Part shown: one piece after another, positions 22,929 through 34,511 of the stretch
Layout of the letters: each line of letters opens with the position of its first letter
How positions within the stretch are numbered: position 1 is the stretch's first letter
NCBI GenBank assembly: GCA_026122225.1
Contig: JANEZZ010001953.1
Coordinates: 806,001 to 870,000, forward strand
From: Heloderma charlesbogerti
Lineage: Eukaryota > Chordata > Lepidosauria > Squamata > Helodermatidae
Direction: 5' to 3'
Length of the DNA stretch: 64,000 nucleotides
Made by a program: the position numbers and the translations under genes
Notes under the pieces: generated by a model
The model's database searches: none
Told to the model about the DNA's origin: nothing
The model's input: the letters and a program-made list of their open reading frames with translations, nothing else

Positions 22929-23864
22929 TAGAGATGTACAAAATTGGCCTTATCTGGCTCCGCTGGGTTCCGCTGGCAGGGGGAGGCGCTCCGTCCCTCC
23001 CCCCGGAATCCTCGCCGGGGTGGGAGGCACTCTGCACCTCCCCCCCAGAATCCTGGCCAGCCAGCTCCGCTCCGCGGGGATTCTGCAGAGCCGCTGGCCG
23101 GCTCCGCCAGCAGCCGGACATCCGGCCGCTGGCTAGCAGGGACGCAAATGGTGGCGACCGGAGCCGCCGCCGTTTGCGTCCCTGTAGTCAGCCGTGATAG
23201 GCTACGTAAATCTTTACGTAGCCTATCAAGTCTGACTTAAAAAAAAAAAAAGTGCATACGCAAATGGCGGCGGCTGCAGCCGCCGCCATTTGGGTTCCTT
23301 ATTTTGGCCCGTCTTAGTCTACGTAAATACGTAGACTAAGACGGCGAAAATAAGGGGAACGCAAATAGCGTAGTGGATGCTATTTGCGTTCCCCCTTATT
23401 TTCGCCGTCTTAGTCTACGTAAATATTTACGTAGACTAAAACAGGCCAAAATAACGCAAATGGCGGCGTCCGTAGCCGCTGCCATTTGCGTACGCGCGTT
23501 TGTTTGTTTTTTAAAGTCAGACGTGATAGGCTATGTAAAGATTTACGTAGCCTATCACGTTGTTGTTGTTGTTGTTTTACCTAGCCATGATAGGCTACGT
23601 AAATCTTTACGTAGCCTATCATATCTTTTTTTTTTTTTTAACACTGGTCTGGAAATGGCGGCGGCTGGTCAGAAGACCGGCCGCCGCAGCTGCCGCCGCC
23701 GGAGCCACCACCGCCCAGAAGATCCACCCCAGGTAAGTCTCGTCCCAGGGAGGATCCGGGGGGGGGCGGGGGGGGGCAGGCCATTCCGCCACGGAGTTCA
23801 GGGGGCTGAGTGCACTGGCATTCGGCCTCACCGAGACCCGTGGCGGAATTCTCTGCCATCCCTA
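22929..23864 (+). mobile_element. Palindromic hAT-like element, copy 2 (936 bp)
   Basis: It is bounded by TAGAGATGTACA and TGCCATCCCTA, with a perfect 8-bp duplication GATGGTAG. It has the full set of modules: GATAGGCTACGTAAA hairpins at both sides, AAATGGCGGC...GCCGCCATTTG hairpins, a pair of TAGTCTACGTAAAT hairpins, and a central AACGCAAATAGCG...GCTATTTGCGTT fold at about 23,360-23,392. It lacks protein-coding signal. Confidence 0.93.
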
Positions 23865-24264
23865 GATGGTAGCAAGATAAAGTGTATTCCCTTCAACTTA
23901 CTTTGCCTCATCATCACCCTGCTAATTTTCTCTAGGAACTACCTCTCTCTTGCCCCCACAGACTATAGAGAAGAGGCCCATTCACCATCATTATTCACAC
24001 ATCTCTCAAAGTAAGTCTTGGAACTTGTCACACACTTTGTTCCCACAATAGTTTAATTCTTCTGTCTAAAGTTTTACTGAACTATTCCTGAGAACAATTT
24101 GAAGTTAATTTTGTACCAACTCTCCTATTTAATTTGAGGGATCTTTTGTTCTCTGCTGTTCATCCTGCTAATGTGTTCATGGAACAAAATAATGCATATC
24201 AGCCTTCTTTGTCCTGAAAAAACGACCCATCCCAAGTCTTACAAATCCTTTTTTCCCTTGATCA

Positions 24265-24275
24265 TCCTATCTATC

Positions 24276-24342
<67 letters not shown>

Positions 24343-24345
24343 ATC
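24265..24345. repeat. (TATC)n microsatellite
   Basis: About 19 uninterrupted TATC units make a long tetranucleotide array that is likely polymorphic. Confidence 0.95.
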
Positions 24346-24603
24346 TATCAAGATTAAGCAATAAGATAAAAGCAATAACTAAGGAGACAGTCTTCCCCTG
24401 TTTTTTCAGGGTGTTATCTTTCTTGAACCTGCATGTCCAAAATGGAAGAGAAGGGTCAGTAGGATCAACTCTTTCATGCTAGAAATGTGTTGCCAAAAGC
24501 GTCCTACCATCACATGTGCCCCCCCCCACTTCCATCCAAATGGCATGACACCATTATCTCCAGCAAGTGGAAATAATTTTCAGTCTTCCTCTCCATATCC
24601 CCA

Positions 24604-24905
24604 ATCATTCCCACCAGCCTTCAGCTCATGACAATTTTTGAAACTTTAAACCTGAAGTGCACCACCTCATATTTCTTCAGTTGTGAGTTTCGTTTCATTT
24701 CATTTCCGGTACACAAGGCTACAAGGTTATCCAGTTCCTCCTGTATAACAATATTATGATCTTCATCTGTTTTGATGATATGTGCCAACTTTGTGGCATC
24801 AGGAAATTTCATTAACATGTTCCTGTCTTTGATGCCAAGGCTATTAATTAAAATATTGTATAAGATAGGTCCCATAATGAATTCCTGAGGAACCTGCCCA
24901 GTAAC
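24604..24905 (-). mobile_element. CR1/L3-type LINE RT fragment
   Basis: The minus strand encodes GPILYNILIN followed by a decayed F-x-DATKLA catalytic box (normally FADDTKL) and the downstream segment seen in the LINE at 25,209-26,318. The fragment is heavily diverged and older than the neighbouring LINE. Confidence 0.65.
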
Positions 24906-25009
24906 TTCTGTCTAGAGGGAGAATTCATCCTTTGGTTATTTAAAAAAAACGCAAACCTGTAATCTTCAAGTAATTCTTGCCCTCTTTAAAAATACCTGTA
25001 CCAACATCT

Positions 25010-25208
25010 GTGGTCCCAATTAAGTAAAGACAGGTTGTTTGCCTGTAATTGTGATTCTTCGAGTGGTCATCTGTGCAGTCACACATAGAGGTTTTGTGCC
25101 TGTGTAGAGCCTCAATCGGAGGAATGTTCTAGAGCCGAGAGGTTTTGGTGGGAGGCCACCCCTGCATGCTCAAAGGGCATCGCTCCCATTCTTCCTGCTC
25201 AGTTCCTA
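25010..25208 (-). mobile_element. DIRS element: 3'-side terminal repeat
   Basis: GAACTGAGCAGGAAGAATGG (minus strand) is an inverted relative of 36,868-36,990 (+). TGCACAGATGACCACTCGAA (minus) is an inverted relative of 26,395-26,459 (+). DIRS elements are known for inverted terminal repeats and an internal complementary region, so this matches the right end of the minus-strand DIRS described here. A LINE inserted at 25,209 separates it from the rest. Confidence 0.6.
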
Positions 25209-26318
25209 ACATAAGAACATAAGAAGAGCCATGCTGGATCAGACCAAGGGCCCATCTAGTCCAGCACTCCATTCACACAGTGGCCAACCAGCTGTCAACC
25301 AGGAACCGACAAGCAGGACATGAGCACAACAGCACCCTCCCACCCATGTTCCCCACTAACTGGTGTACATAGGCTCACTGCCTCTGGTACTGGAGGTAGC
25401 ATATAGCCATCAAGACTAGTAGCCACTGATAGCCTTTTCCTCCAGGAATTTGCCCAACCCCCTTTTAAAGCCATCCAAATTGGTGGCCAGCACTATATCC
25501 TGTGGTAGTGAATTCCGTAGTCTGACTATGCACTATGTGAAGAAAGACTTCCTTTTATCTGCCCTGTATCTCCCACCAATCAGCTTCATGGGATGACCCC
25601 GAGTTCTAGTATTTTGAGGGAAGGAGAAAAATGTCTCCCTATCCACGTTCTCCACACCATGCATAATTTTGTAGACCTCTATCATGTCTCCCCGTACCCT
25701 CCTTTTTTCCAAGCTAAACAATCCCAGCTGTTGTAACCTTGTCTCATAGGGGAGATGCTCCAGTCCCATGATCATTTTAGTTGCCCTTTTCTGCACTTTT
25801 TCCAGCTCTACATATCCCGTTTTAGCTGTGGTGACCAGAACTGGACACACTATTCGAAGTGTGGTCACACCATAGATTTGTCTAAGGGCAGTATGATATT
25901 GGCAGTTCTATTCTTAATTATTTTTCTAATTGTGCCTAATATGGAGTTTGCTTTTTTTACAGCAGCCGCACACTGGGTTGTCATTTTCATCAAGCTGTCC
26001 ACCACAATCCCAAGATCTCTTTCCTAGTTGGTCACCGCTAGCTCAGATCCCATCAGGTTATACTTGAAGTTGGGTTTTTTTTGCCCCAATGTGCATCATT
26101 TTACACTTGCTTACATTGAACCGCATATGCCATTTAGATGCCCATTCTCAGTTTGGAGATATCTTTTTGGAGTTCTTCACAATCCCTTTTTGTTTTAACC
26201 ACCCTAAATAATTTGGTGTCATCAGCAAACTTGGCCACTTCACTGCTCACTCCTAATTCCAGATCATTTATGAGCCGGTTGAAAAGCATTGGTCCCAATA
26301 CAGATCCCTGTGGGACCT
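25209..26318 (-). mobile_element. CR1/L3-group LINE, 3' part
   Basis: On the minus strand the RT frame shows PQGSVLGPMLFNRLINDLE and FADDTKL at about 26,180-26,320, then the C-terminal region (LFSLEKRRVRGDMIEVYK). A 3' UTR follows, with CTTGGTCTGATCCAGCATGG, and the end is tandem TTCTTATG. The insertion is 5' truncated, has several stops, and splits the DIRS terminal region. Confidence 0.85.
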
Positions 26319-28524
26319 GTATCAGTGCAGCAGCACAAACCAAACAGGAAAAACTTTCAGGCAATGCCAACTGCAGCAGGGAAGGAGGACGGGCTGTGTT
26401 ACTGCACAGATGACCACTCAAATAAGCACAGTTAAAGATAAACAACCCATCCTTCTGCTTTGTGGTCTCTGTGCATCACATATACGGGCAAATAGCAAGC
26501 TTGCCTACCAGAGGCGAGACAGGTACATCAGGGCAGCAATGGAGACAAAATTGCCCTTCCAAACACAGCATCAGACCTAACCCATGCATCCATACAACAG
26601 CGGCGGTCAAAAATAGACAGCTCTAGCTGTGCCCAAGTTGCTGCTCAGCAGAGGTCTGGCAGTGTGACCCCACGGAGGAATGCCATAGAGGTGGCAACTG
26701 CCCTAATCAAATGGGTCTGAACTGTTGACAGCACCAGTAATTTTGCAAGCTCATAGCATAGTGAGATAGACAAAGTCACCCACTTAGCAAAGTTCTGAGA
26801 TAAGACTCAGGCCCTACCTTGTTACATATAAAGAGCTTCTGGGAGTTTCAAAATGGAGTCATCCTGTTGACATAGAAGACAATAGCCCAACAATGTCCAG
26901 AGAATTGAGAGATGCCTCCAGTGTTGATGATGAGTGTGGAGGAAAGGCTGGAAGCACAATGTCCTGCTTGAGGTGGAAGGGGATTAGGACCTTCTGTAAG
27001 AAGGCAATCTCCAACCGAAGGATGCCCTTATCCTAATGCCAAGTCACATAAGGTGGGTCCACCCAGAGGGCACATACTTCACTCACATACTGGGCCAATG
27101 TGACAGTGACTAGAAAAGCCACCTTGAGCTTAAGAAGCCTGAGGCTAGATGCGAATGGTTCAAATAGCTTGGACATCAACTACATGAGAAGGTCTGGAGG
27201 GCTCCAGGAGCACACTGGCTGGCAATTGGTGGGTACATACTCATGAGGCCTTTCGGAAAAATTTTTTTTTACTGGTGATCAGGTTGGAAAAAACAGAGAA
27301 GCATTCACTGGGAGGGTGATGCACAGAGATCGTGTCAAGGTACACCTGGACAGAGGAAACTGTGCAGTCCTTCACTTTCACAGAGAGTAGAAACTGAAGG
27401 TTATCCTGTACAGAAGAGCGGACCAGATCCAATCCATACTGGTTGGCAGAATCAATGAAGTAAGACCTCTTGGCCTGGTAAGACCAGTGAGTGGAGGGTT
27501 TCCACATTGCACCTATGACATCCTGCTCCTCTGGGGAGAACGTTGGGTTGGTGTATGCATCAAGCTGTGAGCCTGAGTATTTAGACATCAGGGTGGTATA
27601 TCTAACCTTGATGCTGGGAAAGAGTATCCAGGAGACACTGTAGGCGGATGTGAGTGCAGCGGGACAGAAGCAGCAGCATCGCAAAGCACAGCTGGCATGG
27701 CCACCAGGGGGTTACCAGGATGCAGTCCACATTGCCTCATCAGAGTGTGGGGAACACTTTGGCAATGAAAAAAACGGTGCACCAGTTCTACAGATGCATA
27801 ATGAGGTCAAGCGGTGTCAAAGATCAAGTCTCCCCCTGTGCCCCGTTTTCTTATGTAGAAGATGGCCACAGAGTTGTTTGAGACTCCCCGGACAGCGCAG
27901 TCTGTGAGAAGTGGATGAAAGGTACTGCATGAGTTTCTGAGTGCAGGGCCTTCTAAGACATTGATATGCATTCTCCTTTTGCTCTGTGAACAGGATGTCT
28001 GAACTTCCAACAGGCCGCAGCAGGCTCCCCAGCACATCCTGGATGTGTCTATAGTCACCATACAAGATGACTTTGAAATGGAGAATGGAACACTGTTTGT
28101 AAGACTGCAGAGGTTGTTCCACCACCAGAGCATGCAAAAAAAAAAAACAGGAACAGGACTGGGAAGAAAGTTTGCCTGGGATTGGTCACATGGGGGACCT
28201 CCAAAATGAACCCAGAGTGAAGCACTCACAGTCTGAGTTTGGTGAGCGCTGTAACTGCCATTGTGGAGGTCATACATTCTAGGAGTCTTTGAATCAGTTC
28301 TGCCCTAACAACCCGGCCTCATGTCACATGGTTAGCCAAGGTGGCTAAAGTTGTGACCCTCTTGCAGGGCAAGGAAGTTCAAACCTGGGTGGAATCAAGT
28401 CATGCCCAAATATATTGCATGCTTGATGTTATGTCAAAATTAGATTTGTTCTGATTGACACAGAGCCGTAACCACACCAGAAGGGAAGGGGTAATCTGTA
28501 GGTGTCTTGCCAGATAGTGACAAC
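26319..28524 (-). mobile_element. DIRS element: RNase H and tyrosine recombinase remnants
   Basis: Minus-strand frames show an RNase H-like segment at 27,807-28,137 (MHINVLEG, then NNSVAIFYI). A broken tyrosine-recombinase-like segment follows at 26,600-27,450 (SVQVYLDTISVHHPPSE, then KVAFLVTVTLAQYVSEVCAL). RT, RNase H and recombinase in this order are characteristic of DIRS retroelements, which integrate by a tyrosine recombinase and leave no target duplication. Stops and frameshifts are frequent, so it is dead. Confidence 0.7.
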
Positions 28525-28755
28525 ATGTGTAGTGGTGAGAGTGATGGACTGGGAGCCGGGAGAGCCAGGTTCTAGTCCCCACTCAGCCATGGAAGCTCAC
28601 TGGGTGACTTCGGGCCAGTCACAGACTCTCAGCCCAACCCACCTCACAGGGTTGTTGTTGTGAGGATAAAATGGAGAGGAGGAGGATAATGTGAGCTGCC
28701 TTGGGTTCCTTGCAAGAGGAAAAGGTGGGATATAAATGCAATAAATAAATAAACA
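28525..28755 (+). mobile_element. MIR-like tRNA SINE (full-length)
   Basis: It has a tRNA-like head (GTGTAGTGGTGAGAGTGATG and GGTTCTAGTCCCC), a body with CTCACAGGGTTGTTGTTGTG and an (AATA)n tail. It is closely similar to the split copy at 37,191-38,465 and is inserted in the DIRS carcass. Confidence 0.8.
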
Positions 28756-29273
28756 TGTGCTGACGAGTAGCTAATTATTGATATATAGGAAGATTGCTGT
28801 CCCCTTGAGAAGGAGGTGCCCTGCAATCACCACCATATAGTCCTTAAATGCCCTTGAGGCAGTAGCTAGACCAAAGGGGATGACATAAAACTGGAACAGC
28901 TGATGGCCCAGGGCAAACAGAAGATAATGCCTGTATGAGGGAAATGTGAAAATATGCAGTCTTTTGTTGCAAACCAATTGCCACAATGAAGAAGGGGGTA
29001 GGATGCTTGCAAGGATGGTCATGTAGAATTTTGGGGTGGTAATGAACACACTGATGTCATGAAGATCTAAAATTGGACTGAGGTCTCAGTCTTTCTTCAA
29101 GACAGTGGAGTACCTGGAACAAAAAAAAAGACATGCGTTTGTCCTCTTACAGGAGAGGTTCGATGGCTTTCTTTTGAGTCAGTGCCAGGATCTCTACCTC
29201 AAGAGGAAGACTCCTAGGAGTGGTAAGGAGTCCAATTCTATGGCATAACCTTTGCAAATGATGGCAAGGACCC
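28756..29273 (-). mobile_element. DIRS element: reverse transcriptase remnant
   Basis: The minus strand carries pieces of an RT: LRPQSNF, then YRHYLLFALGHQLFQF and PFGLATASRAFK, and finally FLYIN in place of the YLDD catalytic box. The order and wording match DIRS-type RTs rather than LINE or LTR RTs. A palindromic hAT-like element (29274-30152) is inserted just upstream in the element's reading direction. Confidence 0.7.
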
Positions 29274-30152
29274 TAGGGGTGTCAGAGAATTTCTCACCGA
29301 AACTTCGGGGGGCCGAGTGCCAACGTATTCGGCCCCCCGAAGTAGTTTCGGGGAGAAATTCTCCGCACCCCCCCGCACCCCCCCCGGGATGGGACTTACC
29401 TTTCCCGAATGTCGCTCCTGGTGGCGGGTCGCAGCGGCGGTTCGGCAGGGCTTCGACAGGGGCGGGGGTGGCAGCCGGTCTTTTGACCGGCTGCCGCCAC
29501 CGCCATTCCAAGAAAAGTAAAAAAAAAAAAACGCCCCCGTGATAGGCTACGTGACGATTAATGTAGCCTATCACGGCTAGATTTGCAAAGTCAGCCGTGA
29601 TAGGCTACATAAATCGTCATGTAGCCTATCACGGGTGACCTTTAAAAAAAAAAAAGCACGTACGGCTAATGGCGGCCCCCATAGGGAGCCGCCATTCGCG
29701 TTCCTTATTTGGTCGCTGTAGTCTACGTAAAGATTACGTAGACTACAGCGAAAATAAGGGCAACGCTATTTGCGTTGCCCTTGTTTTCGCCATAGTCTGC
29801 GTAAAGATTTACGTAGACTACAGCGACCAAATAAGGAACGCGAATGGCAGCTCCCTATGGGGGCCGCAATTTGCGTACGTGCTTTTTTTTTTTTTTAAGT
29901 CACCCGTGATAGGCTACGTGATGATTAACGTAGCCTATCACGGCTGACTTTGCAGATCTAGCCGTGATAGGCTACGTAAATCGTCACGTAGCCTATCACG
30001 GGGGCTTTGTTTGTTTTTTTACTTTTTATTTCGTGGCCGGGCGAGGCGAGGCGCCTCCCCCCCGGCCTGAATTTCGGGGGGAGAAGCGAAGCGCCTCCCC
30101 CCCACCACGAAGCAAGCTGCAAGACGAGGTAAGTGACTTTCGAGCACTCGTA
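29274..30152 (-). mobile_element. Palindromic hAT-like element, copy 3 (879 bp)
   Basis: It starts TAGGGGTGTCAGAGAATTTC and ends in a diverged GAGCACTCGTA. The flanks are AAGGACCC/AAAGACCC. The central palindrome at about 29,650-29,885 nests AATAAGGGCAACGC...GCGTTGCCCTTGTTTT folds between TAGTCTACGTAAAG hairpins and AATGGCGGC-type arms. It sits in the DIRS RT region. Confidence 0.9.
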
Positions 30153-30160
30153 AAAGACCC

Positions 30161-30500
30161 ACAGGTTGGATGTGATGTCTTGAGCATTTTACTGAAAGTG
30201 GGCAAAGGTGTCATGAAAATAGGGTGAAGTGCAAGCAGTCAAAGGCCCATTTAGAAATGCCTGTGGTTTTGCAATAGGAGATGGAGCAGAATTTGTAGGA
30301 GGTGAAGGAGTGCTTCAAGTCCTGACTCCTGAGATGATGTTCTGGAGGTATGAGAAGTAAGGGATCTGGACATGCATCATCTGGATGAATGTAAGCAGGG
30401 TTTTGACCTTGTTGGCCACCTATTTCCATTCAACATGCAGTGGGTTTCATTTTCTGCACCCCATTGTCTGTTATGGCACTGAAGAGGTCATCCCCATCAA
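30161..30500 (-). mobile_element. DIRS element: gag/RT junction remnant
   Basis: A minus-strand frame with FDGDDLFSAITDNG and a second one beginning MEIGGQQGQNP resemble the gag C-terminal region of vertebrate DIRS elements. The call rests mostly on its position next to the RT fragment across the hAT insertion. Confidence 0.45.
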
Positions 30501-30517
30501 AGGGCAGCTCTTCAGGA

Positions 30518-31655
30518 CCTAGAATCATAGAACAGTAGGGTTGGAAGGGGGCCACAAGACCATTGAGTCCAACCCCCTGCTCAATGCAGGAATCCAAGTC
30601 AAAGCATCCCTGACAAGTGGCTGTCCAGCTTCATCTTGAATGCCTCCAGTGTGAGAGAGCCCACTACTTTCCTACTCCAAATAAGGCCTAACCAGTGCTG
30701 AGTAGAGGTGAACTAGTACTTCAAGGGATGTGGTTTCTATTAATGCAGCCCAAAAGAGCATTTGCCTTTTTTGCAGTCACATCATATTGCTGGCTCATAT
30801 TCAGCTTGTGATCTACAACAATTCCAAGTTCCTTCTCGCTTGTAGTGTTGTTGAGCCACGTATCCCCCATCTTGTAACTGTGCATTTGGTTTCTTTTTCC
30901 TAGGTGCAGAACTTGGCATTTATCCCTATTAAATGTCATTCTGTTGATTTCTGCCAGCACTCCAGCCTATCAAGACAACTTGGAATTTTGTTTCTGTCTT
31001 CCAAGGTATTAGCTGTCCCACCCAGTTTTGTGTCATCTGCAGATTTAATAAGCATTCCCTGCACCTCCTCCTCCAAGTCATTAATAAAAATGTTGAAGAG
31101 CACGGGGCCCAGGACCGAGCCCTGTGGGACTCCGCTCGTTACCTTCCCCAGTTTGAGAAGATCCCATTGATAAGCACTCTTTGAGTCCGATTCTGTAGCC
31201 AACTGTGGATCCACCAGATCGTTGTTTCATCTAGCCCACTTTGAGTTAGTTTGCTCATCAGGATATTATGGGGCACTTTGTTGAACGTTTTGCTGAAGTC
31301 GAGGTATATTATGTCCATAGCATTCCCACGGTCCACAAGGGAGGTTACTTGATCCAAAAATGAGATCAGATTCGTCTGGCAGGACTTGTTCTTGACAAAT
31401 CCATGTTGGCTTTGAGTAATCACTGCATTGTTTTCAAGGTGCTTACAGATGGATTGCTTTATCATCTGCTCCAGAATTTCCCCAGGGATTGATGTCAGAC
31501 TGACTGGTCTGTAGTTCCCAGGTTCCTCCTTTTTACCCTTTTTGAAGATATGGAGAACATTGGTCCTCCTCCAGTCATCTGGCACTTCCCCCGTCCTCCA
31601 TGATTTCTGAAAGACAATAGACAGTGGTTCTGAGAGTTCTTCTGCCAGTTCCTTT
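30518..31655 (-). mobile_element. CR1 LINE with RT remnant
   Basis: The minus strand shows DDWRRTNVLHIFKKG, NYRPVSLTSIPG, QHGFVKNKSC, YLDFSKTFNKVPH and QGSVLGPVLFNIFINDLE, the CR1 RT blocks, in order. The catalytic box reads SADD, not FADD. The segment between the RT and the 3' UTR is deleted near 30,670. The 3' end (GGGTTGGACTCAATGG-like, then ATTCTATGATTCTA) is present at 30,518-30,600. Confidence 0.9.
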
Positions 31656-32830
31656 ATTACTTACATGGGAGTAAACCTCATTGAACAGACTGATCGCTTT
31701 ATAATCTCCTGCAGAGTTTTCCCAGGGGTTGATGTCACCCTGACAACATTAGCCCTCCTCCAGTCCTCTTCTTTTTCTTCATGCAGCGTGATCAGCTTGC
31801 ACTTATTGCACATGTAGGCCATGTTGATCTCATGCAAGAAAACAAACATTGCACACACTTTGCAGGTCACCACCACTGGAGAGTATTTTCTATTGACGTC
31901 AGAGAATTCCGCGACGGATCTCGGTGAGGCCGAATGCCAGTGCATTCGGCCCCCTGAAATCTGTCGCGGAACGAAGCCTCCACCCCCCCAACCCACAAAA
32001 GGCGCGCGAAACGGAGCACCTACCTACTCCCGTCCGTGCTGCTTTGCGAATAGCGGCCGTCCTGCAGCCGCCATTCACTTCCTCTTCATAGCCATGATAG
32101 GCTATGTAAATACTTACGTAGTAAGCCATTTGCGTCCTTGCGGAAGCCATGATAGGCTACGTAAGTATTTACGTAGCCTATCACGGCTAAATACAGGGAC
32201 GCAAATGGCGGTGGCCAAGACAGCCGCCATTTGCGTCCCTGCAGGGCTGCCCAGCAGCCAGATGTCCAGCTGTGGGTGGCCAGAGCTGGCTGGTGGCTCC
32301 GCAGCTTGGCTGCGGAGTGAAGCCGACCAGGCAGGATTCTGGGGGGGAGGACCAGATCGCCTCCCTTCCCATCGAGGATTCCGGGGGGAGGGACGGAGCG
32401 CCTCCCCCCCATAGCGGAAACAGAACAGAACGGAAGGGAAGTGTTTCGTCCATCCCTAGTGTTTTCCTTCCATAGTCTCTATTCCCTTTATGTTTCTAGC
32501 TTTCTGGTGGTACTGGGATAGCCTGTGCTTTGTCCTCTATTCACTGGAGGTTAACAACAGAGTCCCACTAGTATGGAAGTGTGTTCTACAAGAAAAAGAA
32601 TTTTAAAAAAATGTTAGGGGCCTCCCCCTTGACCTCCCCTGGCAAACTCCTGTTTTCTCTCCCTGTTTGCTCACTCAGGTCGCTCGCTCTCTGGGAGCTT
32701 GCTTGCTTGTATAGCCCCTAGACCAGCGGAAGCAGCTTCCTCTGCTCTGCTCTGCTCACCGAGGAGGCAGGAAACAGGCTGGCTTCTTGTCCACACCATT
32801 CTTGACCTTAGCCAAGTGTGTCCCCAGAGG
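31656..32830 (-). mobile_element. CR1 LINE, 5' part, internally deleted, split by a hAT-like element
   Basis: The 5' UTR at about 32,640-32,830 matches 45,150-45,289 (GAGCAGAGCAGAGGAAGCTG). The ORF1 start region (MAYMCNKCKLITLHEEK) joins directly to RT sequence (DWRRANVV), so most of ORF1 and the endonuclease are missing. The palindromic element 31891-32458 interrupts it. Confidence 0.75.
31891..32458 (-). mobile_element. Palindromic hAT-like element, copy 4 (568 bp)
   Basis: The start is diverged (TATTGACGTCAGAGAATTCC). The end is GTTTCGTCCATCCCTA, with flanks GTATTTTC/GTGTTTTC. It has GGCCGAATG...CATTCGGCC, GATAGGCTACGTAAGTA and CAAATGGCGGT...GCCGCCATTTG hairpins. It lacks the TAGTCTACGTAA block, so it is a distinct internal-deletion form. 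Confidence 0.88.
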
Positions 32831-32991
32831 GCCATGGCCTTCCACCCACAGTCATATACCTAAAGTTATTTACTTGTTGTTTGTCTAGGCAGCAGGCTTC
32901 AGCATAGAACACTTGGGCAAAATCCTTCCTAAAGGAGTTGTTTAAAGAATGTTGCCACATTCTCCCATAGAAAACGTTGGAATTTGGCTAT

Positions 32992-33345
32992 TAAAAAAAA
33001 AAAGGTAAAGGTGTCCCCAACCAGTCGTGTCCGACTCTAGGGTGTGGTGCTCATCTCCATTTCTAAGCCGAAGAGCCAGCGCTGTCCGAAGACGCTTCTG
33101 TGGTCATGTGGCCAGCATGACTGAACACTGAGGTGCACGGAACGCTGTTACCTTTCCCGCCGAAGTGGTACCTATTTAGCTACTTGCAATTTCTTGCTTT
33201 CGAGCTGCTAGGTTGGCAGGAGCTGGGACTGAAGACGGGAGTTCACTCCGTCACGCAGCACTCGGGTCTCGAACTGCTTTCCTGCTGACCTTCCGGTCTG
33301 CAGTTCAGCGTCTTAACCACTAAGCCACCACGCGCCCCGCTATGC
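32992..33345 (-). mobile_element. Sauria-type SINE, uninterrupted
   Basis: On the minus strand it has GTGGCTTAGTGGTTAAGACG, the B box AGTTCGAGACCC, then a body and a BovB-like 3' end (AGTCGGACACGACTGGTTGG) and an (ACCTTT)n-like tail. It is close to full length and a near-match of the copy at 11,431-12,290. Confidence 0.9.
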
Positions 33346-33526
33346 CACCGGCCTGATAATTTGAGATCCTAAGGGAAAGAGCAGGGGTAGAATAGAGTTT
33401 TTTCCACATGGCTTTGAGCTTACATCCCTCCTAATCTATAGGACCTGATTTTTTGCTGAAATTTTGCTGCAATTTATTTTGGGCTGCCTCCACTATGACA
33501 GAATTTTGGAATGGGGGGGGGATCCA

Positions 33527-33911
33527 GGGCATCTCTACACCAGCCTAAAATCCTGCATTTAAAACTGGGCTTTCTGCTTCAGTTTTAAATGCAGGATCAC
33601 AACAACTCCTTTTTTCACGTGCTTCATTTTCCCCCACCCCTTCCCCCTCCTTCTCCCCATATCTGCGTCTTCCATTATCTTTCATTGATCTTGCTCCTCT
33701 TCTTGCCGCTTTTACTCTTCACAGCAGAAACTGAAGCAGAACACAATGGGGTAATTTGATAGCTCATTATCTGCGATCCATTTAAAAATGGAACAAAGGA
33801 CATTTAGTGCAGGAGACGCCTTGAATGATCACGGTGTCATGTAATAAGCCTGCAAACTTCCATGAAGGAGCATTCTCAATCTCAGGATAAAAGCTCAGTG
33901 TGAAGGAGCCC
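33527..33911 (-). mobile_element. Harbinger-like MITE, copy 2
   Basis: It is the reverse of the element at 22343: GGGCATCTCTACACCAGCC first, then the ATCCTGCATTTAAAACTG hairpin, ending GTGTGAAGGAGCCC. CCA flanks both ends. Confidence 0.75.
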
Positions 33912-34503
33912 CCACACTCATCTTCCTGGACAAGATATAGATTTCCCAGCCTTTTAGAGATGGGAGACATGGAGAATGGCTTCTGTCAAGTTTCTTTGGT
34001 GACCTAAGGCAGGCAACTGGTTGCCACTGGAGTTGAAATGTCCAAATGGACTACCTGGAAGACTGGTTCTTTAAACAGGGGAGATGGTTGTTTGATCTCC
34101 AACCCAAGATGTTTTGCCGTTCAAAACAGTTGCTCCACGTAGAGTGAAACTCTTCTGTGGGAGATAAAGGTGTTCCCTATAGCTGTATCGGAGGACAAAG
34201 TAGATGCTACAGCCAAAGAATTGGAGCTAGACTCTGATTCATTGGGTCCACTGGGTCTAAAACAATAGCTGCAGATGTAGCCTTCACTAGGGTGATTTAT
34301 TTTTGCTGATGTTTTTGATGTCAAAGTGGTGGGGTCTGAATACAACGAGGAAGTATAGAAGTCTGCCATAGGTAAGGCCTAGGTAGGTTGGTGTTGAGAA
34401 GTGGAAGGTAAGAGCACTGGGTGGTACCACTAGAAGGTTGGTTTCAGTGGTGGTAGGGCAACTGATAGGGTATAACAGACTGTGCTACCGATAATGGCGC
34501 AAA
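33912..34503 (-). mobile_element. Probable DIRS gag-like region
   Basis: A short minus-strand frame (34,121-34,369) has YICSYCFRPSGPNESESSSN, a serine-rich segment of the kind seen in DIRS gag. There is no firm domain. It is included because it lies between other DIRS segments and has no repeat of its own. Confidence 0.35.
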
Positions 34504-34511
34504 CACTGGAT

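Noticed and set aside
22929..23864. Regular repeats with palindromes that look like a CRISPR array
   Set aside because: Repeats are nested inverted modules inside a bounded transposon with target duplications, there are no unique spacers of constant length, and the host is a vertebrate.
23373..24014. A 213-codon open frame across a palindromic element
   Set aside because: It is translated hairpin sequence running past the element's end into unrelated DNA, and is not shared by other copies in frame.
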